Shown: positions 1-8,895, counted from the first letter of the stretch. The stretch is 64,000 nucleotides of DNA from Thiobius zoothamnicola (GCA_963678215.1 OY782758.1:2232001-2296000); one strand, 5' to 3'. The notes: generated by a model from the sequence alone, not told the origin. Translations and numbers: made by a program.

Positions 1-192
1 ACTGGTGGCGGTAACAGCGGCCAGGCAGGTGCCATTCGTCATGGTATTGCGCGCGCGTTGCTTGATTATGATGAAAGTTTGCGTGCCCCTTTGCGTCAAG
101 CGGGTTTTCTGACGCGTGATGCGCGTATGGTTGAACGTAAGAAAATCGGTTTGCATAAGGCGCGTAAGCGTCCGCAGTACTCCAAACGTTGA
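1..192 (+). CDS. rpsI: 30S ribosomal protein S9, C-terminal part
   Basis: The window opens inside this gene; frame 1 is open to a TGA at 190-192 and gives 63 residues. It shows the S9 signature GGGNSGQAGAIRHGIARAL, then the RAPLRQAGFLTRDARMVERKK stretch, and ends in the S9 tail QYSKR, which reaches the ribosomal P site. S9 normally follows rplM (L13), which would lie upstream of the window. Here the next gene is rpsL, an unusual neighbour for rpsI. Identity is certain; only the 5' part is missing. Confidence 0.97.
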   Translation, partial: TGGGNSGQAGAIRHGIARALLDYDESLRAPLRQAGFLTRDARMVERKKIGLHKARKRPQYSKR

Positions 193-205
193 TCTGTTTT
201 ATTGG

Positions 206-234
206 TTGACGGTTTTCTGGGGCGCCTATATAAT
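206..234 (+). promoter_or_regulatory. Sigma-70 promoter of the str operon
   Basis: TTGACG (206-211) and a perfect TATAAT (229-234) are separated by exactly 17 bases. The predicted start is near 241, giving a leader of about 70 bases before rpsL. It lies just downstream of the rpsI stop and probably drives rpsL-rpsG-fusA-tuf independently of rpsI. No terminator for rpsI is visible before it. Confidence 0.8.
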
Positions 235-312
235 TTCGCGCCTTCAATCAAGCAGATTGTGATTTGAAATATCGGTATTGTTTTGATTTCAATGCCTTAT
301 TGGGATAACTGA

Positions 313-687
313 ATGGCTACTATTAACCAACTGGTACGCAAACCGCGTCAGCGTAAGCCAGAGAAAAGTAATGTGCCGGCGCTTGAGGCTTGTCCGCAGC
401 GTCGTGGCGTTTGCACCCGCGTTTATACGACGACGCCTAAAAAGCCTAACTCGGCATTGCGTAAAGTGGCGCGTGTGCGTTTAACCAATGGTTTTGAAGT
501 TAGTAGCTATATCGGCGGTGAAGGTCACAATCTGCAAGAGCACTCGGTCGTGCTGATTCGGGGTGGTCGTGTTAAAGATTTGCCGGGCGTGCGTTATCAT
601 GTGGTACGCGGTGCTTTGGATACTTCAGGCGTTGAGAAGCGTCGTCAGGGTCGCTCCAAGTATGGCGCGAAACGCCCTAAGGGCTAA
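313..687 (+). CDS. rpsL: 30S ribosomal protein S12
   Basis: S12 sits at the decoding centre of the small subunit and helps control tRNA selection. The 124-residue product has the family length, begins MATINQLVRKPR and contains TTPKKPNSALRKVARVRL (residues 40-57) and the loop around KDLPGVRYH (88-96). The lysines at 43, 44 and 88, where streptomycin-resistance changes occur in other bacteria, are all present. It is the first gene of the str operon, 120 bases behind rpsI and downstream of a strong promoter. Confidence 0.99.
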   Translation: MATINQLVRKPRQRKPEKSNVPALEACPQRRGVCTRVYTTTPKKPNSALRKVARVRLTNGFEVSSYIGGEGHNLQEHSVVLIRGGRVKDLPGVRYHVVRGALDTSGVEKRRQGRSKYGAKRPKG

Positions 688-733
688 AAGGTTACGCTGG
701 CTGAGACCTGTCCGGGTTGTATGGAATTTTCAA

Positions 734-755
734 GGAGAGAAGCGAAGTTCTCTCT
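734..755 (+). promoter_or_regulatory. Hairpin in the rpsL-rpsG gap (candidate S7 site)
   Basis: GGAGAGAA (734-741) pairs with TTCTCTCT (748-755) around a six-base loop. The gap between rpsL and rpsG is 124 bases, far longer than most gaps in this cluster. In E. coli the rpsL-rpsG gap is also long and is the target of translational repression by S7. That this hairpin plays that role here is inference from position. Confidence 0.4.
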
Positions 756-811
756 GAAGTTAAATAAGTATCTCCGGCAAAATGCCGATATAGAGAGAAG
801 TGAGATAAAAG

Positions 812-1282
812 ATGCCAAGAAGAAGAGTCGCCGCTAAACGTGAAACATTGCCTGATCCGAAATTCGGCAGTCAAGTTTTGGCTAAATTCATCAACATGAT
901 CATGGTTGACGGTAAGAAGTCCGTCGCAGAAAGCATTATGTATGGCGCTCTTGATCAGATGGTTGAGAAGCGTGGTGGCGAACCAATGGATTTACTGGAA
1001 CAGGCGTTAGAGAATGTTCGTCCTGTTGTTGAGGTTAAATCCCGTCGAGTGGGTGGCGCAACCTATCAGGTGCCGGTTGAGGTCCGTTCAGTGCGCCGCA
1101 ATGCCTTGGCGATGCGTTGGTTGATTGAGGCTGCGCGTAAACGCAGTGAGAAATCAATGGCCGCGCGTTTGTCGGGTGAGTTGATGGATGCTGTTGAGCA
1201 AAAAGGCAGCGCAGTGAAGAAAAAAGAAGATACTCATCGCATGGCGGAAGCGAACAAGGCATTCTCGCATTATCGTTGGTGA
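812..1282 (+). CDS. rpsG: 30S ribosomal protein S7
   Basis: S7 nucleates assembly of the small-subunit head on 16S rRNA and contacts the E-site tRNA. The product is 156 residues, the usual length, beginning MPRRRVAAKRETLPDPKFGS, with GGATYQVPVEV near residues 81-91 and the helical ARKRSEKSMAARLSGELMDA region. It is the second gene of the str operon, 35 bases before fusA. In E. coli S7 also represses its own operon. Confidence 0.99.
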   Translation: MPRRRVAAKRETLPDPKFGSQVLAKFINMIMVDGKKSVAESIMYGALDQMVEKRGGEPMDLLEQALENVRPVVEVKSRRVGGATYQVPVEVRSVRRNALAMRWLIEAARKRSEKSMAARLSGELMDAVEQKGSAVKKKEDTHRMAEANKAFSHYRW

Positions 1283-1317
1283 TTGTTTCCGATTTAATGA
1301 TTGATTAGGGTGTAATT

Positions 1318-3414
1318 ATGGCGCGCGGCACGCCTATTGATCGTTATCGCAATATCGGCATCATGGCGCATATTGATGCGGGTAAGACGACGACCACAGA
1401 GCGGGTGCTGTATTACACTGGTGTATCTCACAAAATTGGTGAGGTGCATGATGGTGCAGCCACCATGGACTGGATGGAACAGGAGCAGGAGCGTGGAATC
1501 ACCATTACTTCTGCGGCGACCACTTGCTTTTGGTCAGGCATGGATAAGCAATTTGATATGCACCGGGTGAATATTATTGATACGCCGGGGCATGTTGATT
1601 TTACGATTGAGGTTGAACGTTCATTGCGCGTTCTTGATGGCGCGGTATTTGTTTTGTGCGCTGTTGGTGGTGTCGAGCCTCAGTCAGAAACGGTATGGCG
1701 GCAAGCTAACAAGTACTCAGTGCCGCGTTTGGCATTCGTGAATAAAATGGATCGGATGGGTGCTGATTTTTCTCGCGTGGTTGGGCAGTTGGAGCAGCGT
1801 TTAGGTGCAACGGCGGTTCCGGTGCAAATGCCAATTGGCGCAGAGGAAGCGTTTTCCGGGGTCATCGACTTGCTCAAAATGAAGGCGATTCGCTGGGAAG
1901 AAGAAAATATGGGCGTGAGCTTTGAGTATCAGCGTATTCCTGCTGAACTTGAAGAAAGCGCCCAAACTTATCGTGAGCGTATGCTGGAAGCGGCGGCTGA
2001 AGCGAATGAGACGTTGATGGATAAGTATCTGGAAGAGGGTGATCTTTCAGAGGATGAGATTATTGAAGGTTTACGTGCGCGCACTTTGAGTCTTGAAATC
2101 GTTCCCGTTTGTTGCGGTTCCGCTTTTAAGAACAAAGGCGTGCAAGCCATGTTGGATAAAGTTGTTGAGTTGTTGCCGGCTCCGACAGATGTGCCTGCGA
2201 TCAAAGGTGTATTGCAGGATGGTGAAACCGAAGATGAGCGTTGCTCATCGGATGAAGAACCTTTTTCCGCATTGGCATTTAAAATTGCCGCTGATCCTTA
2301 TGTGGGAACGCTGACTTTTCTGCGCTGCTATTCCGGTGTGTTGAAATCCGGTGATACCGTTTTTAATTCGGTTAAGAGTAAGCGGGAGCGGATTGGTCGT
2401 TTATTGCAGATGCATGCGAACTCGCGTGAAGAACTTCGTGAGGTGCGCGCTGGCGATATTGCGGCGGCTGTGGGTCTAAAAGAAGTTACCACGGGTGACA
2501 CCTTATGTGACCAGAGCAAACGGATCATGCTGGAGCGTATGGAATTCCCTGAGCCGGTTATTTCGGTTGCGGTGGAGCCAAAAACGAAAGCGGACCAAGA
2601 AAAGATGGGTATTGCGTTAGGTAAGTTGGCGCAAGAAGATCCTTCTTTTAAGGTGCATACGGATGGTGAGTCAGGACAGACGATTATCTCCGGCATGGGT
2701 GAATTGCACCTGGATATTATTGTTGATCGCATGAAGCGTGAATTCAGCGTTGATGCGAATGTGGGTAAGCCTCAAGTGGCTTATCGCGAAACGATTCGCA
2801 CCTCGGTTGAAGTCGAAGGTAAATTTGTTCGTCAGTCAGGTGGTCGTGGTCAATATGGTCATGTTTGGCTGAAGATAGAACCGCTAACAGATTCAGAGCA
2901 GAACTTTGAATTCGTGAATGAAATCGTTGGCGGTGTGGTGCCCAAGGATTATATTCCAGCCGTTGAAAAAGGCGTGGCTGACGCCATGCTTGGCGGCGTA
3001 CTGGCAGGCTATCCGCTCATGGGTGTGAAGGCGACTTTATACGATGGTTCATATCACGATGTGGACTCAAACGAGCAGGCTTTCAGGATTGCCGGTTCGA
3101 TGGCTTTACGGAAAGGCTGCTTGGTGGCTCAGCCAGTTTTGCTTGAGCCATTGATGAAAGTTGAAGTGACAACCCCGGAAAGCAATATGGGGGATGTGAT
3201 TGGTGATTTGAATTCGCGTCGTGGCATGGTGTCAGGCATGGAGGATGTGTCGGCTGGCAAAATTATCCGGGCTGAGGTGCCCTTGGTTGCAATGTTTGGT
3301 TATGCCACTGATTTAAGAGGCGCGACTCAAGGACGGGCGAGCTACAGTATGGAATTCGCCCGGTATAGCGAAGTGCCTGCAGTAATCGCTGAACCGATTA
3401 TCAAAAGAATTTAA
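1318..3414 (+). CDS. fusA: Elongation factor G
   Basis: EF-G is the GTPase that drives translocation of tRNAs and mRNA and, with RRF, ribosome recycling. The 698-residue product has the usual length. Visible motifs are the P-loop AHIDAGKTT near residues 17-25, the switch region GITI, DTPGHVDF near 88-95, the NKMD guanine motif near 142-145, and the C-terminal EF-G domains with YGHVWL and QGRASYSMEF. It is third in the str operon. No second EF-G is present in the window. Confidence 0.99.
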   Translation: MARGTPIDRYRNIGIMAHIDAGKTTTTERVLYYTGVSHKIGEVHDGAATMDWMEQEQERGITITSAATTCFWSGMDKQFDMHRVNIIDTPGHVDFTIEVERSLRVLDGAVFVLCAVGGVEPQSETVWRQANKYSVPRLAFVNKMDRMGADFSRVVGQLEQRLGATAVPVQMPIGAEEAFSGVIDLLKMKAIRWEEENMGVSFEYQRIPAELEESAQTYRERMLEAAAEANETLMDKYLEEGDLSEDEIIEGLRARTLSLEIVPVCCGSAFKNKGVQAMLDKVVELLPAPTDVPAIKGVLQDGETEDERCSSDEEPFSALAFKIAADPYVGTLTFLRCYSGVLKSGDTVFNSVKSKRERIGRLLQMHANSREELREVRAGDIAAAVGLKEVTTGDTLCDQSKRIMLERMEFPEPVISVAVEPKTKADQEKMGIALGKLAQEDPSFKVHTDGESGQTIISGMGELHLDIIVDRMKREFSVDANVGKPQVAYRETIRTSVEVEGKFVRQSGGRGQYGHVWLKIEPLTDSEQNFEFVNEIVGGVVPKDYIPAVEKGVADAMLGGVLAGYPLMGVKATLYDGSYHDVDSNEQAFRIAGSMALRKGCLVAQPVLLEPLMKVEVTTPESNMGDVIGDLNSRRGMVSGMEDVSAGKIIRAEVPLVAMFGYATDLRGATQGRASYSMEFARYSEVPAVIAEPIIKRI

Positions 3415-3525
3415 CGTTAAGCGTATTGAGGATTAAGGGTCAGATTGATTTGATGTTGATTTGACAGTGTTTTGAATTGACTCCGCAAAGGTCCGTAAGA
3501 CGGGTCAGTTAAGGGGTGAGGTAAA

Positions 3526-4716
3526 ATGTCTAAAGAAAAATTTGAACGTACAAAACCGCACGTGAACGTCGGCACCATCGGTCACGTCGATCATGGTAAA
3601 ACCACCTTGACGGCGGCGATCACCACCCACCAGGCGAAAAAGTTCGGGGGTGAATCAAAAGCCTATGACCAAATCGACAATGCCCCGGAAGAACGGGAGC
3701 GTGGCATCACCATCGCCACGGCACACGTCGAATATGAATCCGATAACCGCCACTATGCGCACGTTGACTGCCCAGGCCACGCCGACTATGTGAAAAACAT
3801 GATCACTGGCGCGGCGCAAATGGACGGCGCTATTCTGGTGGTATCTGCTGCGGATGGCCCCATGCCGCAAACCCGTGAACACATCCTGCTCTCCCGTCAG
3901 GTCGGCGTTCCTTACATCATCGTTTACATGAACAAAGCGGACATGGTGGACGATGAGGAACTGGTCGAATTGGTTGAAATGGAAATTCGCGAGCTGCTGG
4001 ACACTTACGAATTCCCTGGTGATGACACCCCGATTATTGTTGGCTCTGCGCTCAAAGCGTTGGAAGGCGATGAATCTGATATTGGCGGCCCCTCTATCGA
4101 CAAACTGGTCGAAGCACTCGACAGCTACATCCCTACACCTGAACGCGCGATTGACGGCGACTTCATCATGCCGATTGAAGATGTCTTCTCCATCTCAGGT
4201 CGTGGCACCGTGGTAACTGGCCGGGTGGAGCGCGGCGTCATCAAAGTGGGCGAAGAAATTGAAATCGTCGGCATCAAAGACACCACCACCACCACCTGCA
4301 CTGGCGTTGAAATGTTCCGCAAACTGCTGGATCAGGGCGAAGCGGGTGACAATGTTGGCGTCCTTCTGCGTGGCACCAAGCGCGACGAAGTCGAACGCGG
4401 TCAAGTCCTGGCCAAGCCGGGCAGCATCAAACCGCACACCCAGTTTGAAGCTGAGGTTTATGTGTTGAGCAAAGACGAAGGTGGGCGTCATACCCCTTTC
4501 TTCAATGGCTATCGTCCGCAATTCTACTTCCGCACCACTGATGTGACTGGGGCTTGTGAACTGCCGGAAGGTATTGAAATGGTCATGCCGGGTGACAACG
4601 TCAAGATGACTGTCACGCTGATCGCGCCGATTGCGATGGACGAAGGTCTGCGCTTTGCGATTCGTGAAGGTGGACGCACGGTGGGTGCTGGCGTTGTGGC
4701 TAAGATTATTGAGTAA
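3526..4716 (+). CDS. tuf: Elongation factor Tu
   Basis: EF-Tu carries aminoacyl-tRNA to the ribosome. The 396-residue product has GHVDHGKTT (P-loop, about residue 19), DCPGHADY (about 81), NKAD (about 136) and the C-terminal beta-barrel ending GAGVVAKIIE. A strong AAGGGG/GAGG ribosome site precedes the ATG. The DNA is strikingly richer in C-ending codons than fusA and the ribosomal genes on either side. That fits very high expression, or homogenisation with a second tuf copy elsewhere; the window cannot decide. Confidence 0.99.
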   Translation: MSKEKFERTKPHVNVGTIGHVDHGKTTLTAAITTHQAKKFGGESKAYDQIDNAPEERERGITIATAHVEYESDNRHYAHVDCPGHADYVKNMITGAAQMDGAILVVSAADGPMPQTREHILLSRQVGVPYIIVYMNKADMVDDEELVELVEMEIRELLDTYEFPGDDTPIIVGSALKALEGDESDIGGPSIDKLVEALDSYIPTPERAIDGDFIMPIEDVFSISGRGTVVTGRVERGVIKVGEEIEIVGIKDTTTTTCTGVEMFRKLLDQGEAGDNVGVLLRGTKRDEVERGQVLAKPGSIKPHTQFEAEVYVLSKDEGGRHTPFFNGYRPQFYFRTTDVTGACELPEGIEMVMPGDNVKMTVTLIAPIAMDEGLRFAIREGGRTVGAGVVAKIIE

Positions 4717-4804
4717 TCCTTGTTCGAGGTGAAGATTTTCACTTGTATTTCGGTGTTGCAGAGCAGCCCGAGTTTTAGGATTGTGATTTTTTGAGTACTA
4801 AATG

Positions 4805-5116
4805 ATGACTAATCAGCGTATCCGTATCCGTCTGAAATCGTTTGATCATCGGTTGATTGATCAGTCAGCCGGTGAAATTGTTGACACCGCCAAGCGTACT
4901 GGGGCTCAGGTTCTAGGTCCGATTCCTTTGCCCACAAAGAAAGAACGTTTTACCGTGTTGATTTCTCCTCATGTGAATAAAGATGCGCGTGATCAGTATG
5001 AATTGCGCACGCATAAGCGTTTGATGGATATTGTTGATCCAACAGATAAAACTGTTGACGCGCTGATGAAACTTGATCTGGCGGCTGGCGTCGATGTTCA
5101 GATTAAGCTGAATTGA
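4805..5116 (+). CDS. rpsJ: 30S ribosomal protein S10
   Basis: S10 (NusE) is a small-subunit head protein and a partner of NusB and NusG in antitermination. The product from this start is 103 residues (MTNQRIRIRLKSFDHRLID), the same length as E. coli S10. An ATG three bases earlier (4802) is in frame and would add one Met. No good Shine-Dalgarno precedes either. It is the first gene of the S10 block; a short hairpin (4727-4744) lies in the 85-base gap after tuf. Confidence 0.98.
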   Translation: MTNQRIRIRLKSFDHRLIDQSAGEIVDTAKRTGAQVLGPIPLPTKKERFTVLISPHVNKDARDQYELRTHKRLMDIVDPTDKTVDALMKLDLAAGVDVQIKLN

Positions 5117-5134
5117 TAAATGAGGGCTTGAGAA

Positions 5135-5785
5135 ATGGCGATTGGAGTTGTGGGACGTAAAGCAGGTATGACGCGTATCTTCACTGATGATGGCGTGTCC
5201 GTGCCGGTTACCGTCATTGAAGTACAGCCTAACCGTGTGACTCAGGTGCGTACGGCTGAAAAAGAAGGTTATTCGGCTATCCAGGTGACTATAGGCGAAA
5301 AGAAAGCGTCACGTTTGAACCAGCCTGAGACAGGACATTTCGCTAAAGCTGGTGTCGAAGCAGGTCGAGGCCTTTGGGAATTCCGTTTGGATGATCATCA
5401 AGGCGATGCACCAGCCGTAGGGACATCTGTTGATGTCGGTTTGTTCGAGATCGGACAAAAGATTGATGTACGTGGCATGAGCAAAGGTAAAGGTTTCCAA
5501 GGCGGAGTCAAGCGTCATAATTTCCGTACGCAAGATGCTTCTCATGGTAATTCGTTATCCCATCGGGCACCAGGTTCGATTGGTCAATGCCAGACGCCGG
5601 GTCGCGTTTTTAAAGGCAAAAAAATGGCTGGCCATATGGGGAGTGCCAAAGTTTGCACGCAAAATTTAGAAGTGGCGCGGATTGATGCTGAGCGTAATTT
5701 GTTGCTGGTGAAGGGCGCAGTTCCGGGCGCGCGTGGCGGTGATGTGGTTATTACGCCGGCAATCAAGCTGAAGAATAAGAGGTAG
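5135..5785 (+). CDS. rplC: 50S ribosomal protein L3
   Basis: L3 is an early assembly protein whose extension approaches the peptidyl-transferase centre. The 216-residue product begins MAIGVVGRKAGMTRIFTDDG and contains RAPGSIGQCQTPGRVFKGKK, including the Gln that PrmB methylates in other gammaproteobacteria. It starts 18 bases after rpsJ and ends 3 bases before rplD, as expected for the S10 operon. Confidence 0.98.
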   Translation: MAIGVVGRKAGMTRIFTDDGVSVPVTVIEVQPNRVTQVRTAEKEGYSAIQVTIGEKKASRLNQPETGHFAKAGVEAGRGLWEFRLDDHQGDAPAVGTSVDVGLFEIGQKIDVRGMSKGKGFQGGVKRHNFRTQDASHGNSLSHRAPGSIGQCQTPGRVFKGKKMAGHMGSAKVCTQNLEVARIDAERNLLLVKGAVPGARGGDVVITPAIKLKNKR

Positions 5786-5788
5786 GGC

Positions 5789-6397
5789 ATGGAACTAACG
5801 ATGCAAAGTGGCACCAATGTCCAGGTCGCCGACGCAGTATTTGCGGTTGATTATAAAGAATCGTTGATTCATCAGGTTGTGACGGCTTATATGAATGCTG
5901 CCCGGGCGGGTTCTAAGGCGCAAAAAAGTCGCTCAGCAGTGAGCGGTGGCGGTGCTAAGCCTTTTCGTCAAAAAGGCACTGGACGGGCGCGTCAGGGAAC
6001 TATTCGTAGTCCCATTATGCGTTCGGGCGGTGTGACGTTTGCGGCGGTTCCGCGTGATTATGCGCAAAAAGTCAATCGTAAAATGTATCGCGGCGCATTG
6101 CGTTCTATTTTGTCTGAATTGGCGCGTCAGAACCGTTTAGTGGTGGTTGAAGATTTTATGGTGGATACGCCTAAGACCAAGCAGTTTCTGGCTAAGTTGG
6201 ATGAAATGTCCATTGATCAGCGCGATGCTTTGATTGTAATGGAGCAGCCTGATGAGAATTTAATGCTTGCGAGCCGTAATTTGTATCACGTTGACGTGCG
6301 CTCCGTAGTGGAATTGGATCCGGTGAGTTTGATCGGATTTGGAAAAGTCGTGTTCACGCTTGCGGCGTTGAAAATATTGGAGGAGCGTCTGACATGA
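5789..6397 (+). CDS. rplD: 50S ribosomal protein L4
   Basis: L4 lines the peptide exit tunnel. The 202-residue product starts MELTMQSGTNVQV and contains the conserved loop KPFRQKGTGRARQGTIRSP (about residues 57-75). In E. coli L4 represses its own S10 operon through the leader RNA; that leader is not recognisable here because tuf lies directly upstream. The last codons overlap the rplW start by four bases. Confidence 0.98.
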   Translation: MELTMQSGTNVQVADAVFAVDYKESLIHQVVTAYMNAARAGSKAQKSRSAVSGGGAKPFRQKGTGRARQGTIRSPIMRSGGVTFAAVPRDYAQKVNRKMYRGALRSILSELARQNRLVVVEDFMVDTPKTKQFLAKLDEMSIDQRDALIVMEQPDENLMLASRNLYHVDVRSVVELDPVSLIGFGKVVFTLAALKILEERLT

Positions 6398-6690
6398 ATA
6401 AAGCGCGATTGATGCAAGTGATCCTGGCGCCATTGATTTCTGAAAAAAGCAGCCTGATGGCTGATGCAGCAAATCAGTTTGCATTTAAAGTGGCGAAAGA
6501 CTCGACGAAACCTGAGATTGCCGCAGCGGTTGAACTGTTGTTTGATGTCGAAGTTGAGAGAGTTCGAGTGCTGAATGTAAAAGGCAAAACTAAACGCTTC
6601 GGTCAGCGTGTAGGGCGTCGCTCCGATTGGAGGAAGGCTTATGTGCGTATTAAAGCGGGACAAGATATTAATTTTGCTGAAAGCGCATAA
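6394..6690 (+). CDS. rplW: 50S ribosomal protein L23
   Basis: L23 sits at the tunnel exit and is the docking point for trigger factor and SRP. The product is 98 residues with APLISEKSSLMAD near the N terminus and the core VRVLNVKGKTKRFGQRVGRR. Its ATG overlaps the rplD stop (ATGA arrangement), so the two are probably translationally coupled. Confidence 0.98.
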   Translation: MNKARLMQVILAPLISEKSSLMADAANQFAFKVAKDSTKPEIAAAVELLFDVEVERVRVLNVKGKTKRFGQRVGRRSDWRKAYVRIKAGQDINFAESA

Positions 6691-6718
6691 CCAATAGGCA
6701 AATTGATCGGATAAGACT

Positions 6719-7546
6719 ATGGCGATTGTTAAATCAAAACCGACTTCTCCAGGGCAGCGCCACGTTATTCGTGTTAAGCGCAATGAGTTGCATAAAGGCG
6801 GCCCATATCGTGCTCTGGTGGATAAAAAGCATAAAACAGGTGGCCGCAACAATTTAGGGCGCATCACTACGCGTCATAAAGGCGGGGGGCATAAGCAACG
6901 CTATCGCGTCATTGATTTTAAGCGTGATAAATTGGATATGTCGGCAGTTGTTGAACGTTTGGAGTATGATCCGAACCGCACGGCTAATATTGCATTAGTG
7001 AAATATGAAGATGGTGAGTGCCGTTATATTATCGCTCCGGCTGGATTGAAGGCAGGCGATAAGATCCAATCGGGTATTGAAGCTCCGATTGCAACCGGTA
7101 ATTGTATGGCGTTGCGCAATATGCCTGTGGGCAGCTTGGTGCATTGTATTGAGCTGAAAATCGGTAAAGGCGCGCAAATGGCTCGCAGTGCCGGTGCATC
7201 GGCTCAATTGGTTGCGCGTGAAGGCGACTATGCGACTTTAAGGTTGCGTTCTGGTGAAATGCGTAAAATTCACTGTGATTGCCGGGCCACCTTGGGCGAA
7301 GTGAGTAATTCAGAACATAATCTACGTAAATTGGGTAAAGCAGGCGCTAAACGCTGGCAAGGTGTTCGTCCTACTGTACGGGGCGTGGCGATGAACCCGG
7401 TTGACCATCCTCATGGAGGTGGTGAAGGTCGTACCTCAGGTGGTCGTCATCCAGTCAGTCCTTGGGGGGTTCCGACCAAAGGCCATAAAACTCGATCTAA
7501 CAAGCGTACCGATAAATTTATCGTGCGTGATCGCCGTCGCAAATAA
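6719..7546 (+). CDS. rplB: 50S ribosomal protein L2
   Basis: L2 is a universally conserved large-subunit protein needed for subunit joining and peptidyl-transferase activity. The 275-residue product has GRNNLGRITTRHKGGGHKQ near residues 42-60 and the hallmark MNPVDHPHGGGEGRT near 225-239. Length and ends match the family. It is 28 bases after rplW and 18 before rpsS. Confidence 0.99.
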   Translation: MAIVKSKPTSPGQRHVIRVKRNELHKGGPYRALVDKKHKTGGRNNLGRITTRHKGGGHKQRYRVIDFKRDKLDMSAVVERLEYDPNRTANIALVKYEDGECRYIIAPAGLKAGDKIQSGIEAPIATGNCMALRNMPVGSLVHCIELKIGKGAQMARSAGASAQLVAREGDYATLRLRSGEMRKIHCDCRATLGEVSNSEHNLRKLGKAGAKRWQGVRPTVRGVAMNPVDHPHGGGEGRTSGGRHPVSPWGVPTKGHKTRSNKRTDKFIVRDRRRK

Positions 7547-7564
7547 CCAGTGGAGTAATTAACG

Positions 7565-7840
7565 ATGCCACGTTCTATTCGCAAAGGCCCGTTTATTGAC
7601 CATCACCTGGTGAAAAAGGTAGAGGTGGCGCGGGCCAATAACGACCGTAAACCGATCAAAACCTGGTCGCGTCGTTCAATGATCAGTCCAGATATGGTTG
7701 GTCTGACTATTGCAGTTTATAACGGTAGACAACATGTGCCCGTTTTGATTAACGAGAATATGGTTGGTCATAAATTGGGCGAATTCGTATTAACCCGTAA
7801 CTATCGCGGGCATGATGCGGATAAAAAGACGAAGAGGTAA
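7565..7840 (+). CDS. rpsS: 30S ribosomal protein S19
   Basis: S19 forms the head of the small subunit with S13 and contacts the A-site finger. The product is 91 residues, MPRSIRKGPFIDHHLVKKV, with WSRRSMISPDMVG and HKLGEFVLTRNYRGH. Length and composition are standard. It is followed after 10 bases by rplV. Confidence 0.98.
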   Translation: MPRSIRKGPFIDHHLVKKVEVARANNDRKPIKTWSRRSMISPDMVGLTIAVYNGRQHVPVLINENMVGHKLGEFVLTRNYRGHDADKKTKR

Positions 7841-7850
7841 GGGGAGCGAT

Positions 7851-8183
7851 ATGCAAGCCGTTGCGAAACTGCGCTTTGCGCGACTCTCGGCCCAAAAAGG
7901 CCGTTTAATTGCGGATCAGATTCGTGGTCTGCCCGTTGAGCAGGCGCTGAACGAATTGATGTTCAGTAAGAAAAAGGGCGCTCTTATTGTAAAGAAAATA
8001 TTGGATTCCGCCATTGCTAATGCGGAAAATAATGAAGGCCTGGATGTCGACGAATTGAAGGTGAAAACTATCTATGTAGATGAGGGGCCGTTAATGAAGC
8101 GTATGCGTGCACGCGCGAAAGGTCGGGGTACGCGTATTTTAAAGCGCACCAGTCATATCACCGTGACGGTGGCGGACGACTAA
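7851..8183 (+). CDS. rplV: 50S ribosomal protein L22
   Basis: L22 lines the exit tunnel opposite L4. I place the start at ATG 7851 (MQAVAKLRFARLSAQKGR, 110 residues) because AAGGGGAG lies just upstream and the family starts here. The frame is open back to 7812, but that extension overlaps rpsS and looks unrelated. Conserved features are LSAQKGRLIADQIRGLPVEQ and the hairpin region RMRARAKGRGTRILKRTSH. Confidence 0.97.
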   Translation: MQAVAKLRFARLSAQKGRLIADQIRGLPVEQALNELMFSKKKGALIVKKILDSAIANAENNEGLDVDELKVKTIYVDEGPLMKRMRARAKGRGTRILKRTSHITVTVADD

Positions 8184-8193
8184 AGGCAGTATT

Positions 8194-8892
8194 ATGGGGC
8201 AGAAAGTACATCCAAATGGCATTCGACTCGGCATTGTCTCTGATTGGACATCCAAGTGGTACGCCGATAGTAAAAATTATGCCAATCTGTTAAATACGGA
8301 TCTTCAGGTGCGCGATTTCCTGCGCGAAAAACTGAAGCAGGCATCGGTTAGTCGTATTCAGATTGACCGTCCGGCAAAGAATGCGCATATCACCATTCAT
8401 ACGGCGCGTCCCGGTTTGGTGATTGGCAAGAAAGGTGAAGATATTGACGCCCTGCGTAAAGAAGTTTCAAAACGCATGGGAATTCCCGTTCATATCAGTA
8501 TCGAAGAAATTCGTAAGCCAGAGCTTGATAGCCAATTGGTTTCGGAAAACATTGCTCAGCAACTTGAGCGCCGGATTATGTTCCGTCGCGCGATGAAGCG
8601 CGCTGTACAAAGCGCCATGCGTTTGGGCGCTGAAGGCGTCAAGGTGAATATCGCCGGACGTTTGAATGGTGCTGAAATTGCGCGTAGTGAATGGTACCGC
8701 GAGGGTCGTGTGCCTTTACATACTTTGCGCGCCGATATTGATTATGGGTTCGCCGAAGCGTTGACGACCTACGGTATTCTGGGCGTCAAAACCTGGATAT
8801 TTAAAGGCGAAATTTACGGTGATCGTGACCAGCAGGCTGAGGAGATGCCAGCCAAGCATAAAAAAAGTAGAAATGCTGGGGAACGGAGATAA
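8194..8892 (+). CDS. rpsC: 30S ribosomal protein S3
   Basis: S3 lies at the mRNA entry channel. The 232-residue product begins MGQKVHPNGIRLGI, has the KH domain with PGLVIGKKGEDIDALRKEV (about residues 69-87), and RRAMKRAVQSAMRLGAEGVK further on. The C-terminal tail is short and basic. It follows rplV by 10 bases and precedes rplP by 3. Confidence 0.98.
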   Translation: MGQKVHPNGIRLGIVSDWTSKWYADSKNYANLLNTDLQVRDFLREKLKQASVSRIQIDRPAKNAHITIHTARPGLVIGKKGEDIDALRKEVSKRMGIPVHISIEEIRKPELDSQLVSENIAQQLERRIMFRRAMKRAVQSAMRLGAEGVKVNIAGRLNGAEIARSEWYREGRVPLHTLRADIDYGFAEALTTYGILGVKTWIFKGEIYGDRDQQAEEMPAKHKKSRNAGERR

Positions 8893-8895
8893 GTT

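Noticed and set aside
6286..6867. 193-codon minus-strand frame over rplD/rplW/rplB
   Set aside because: It is fully inside ribosomal genes on the other strand and has no protein features.
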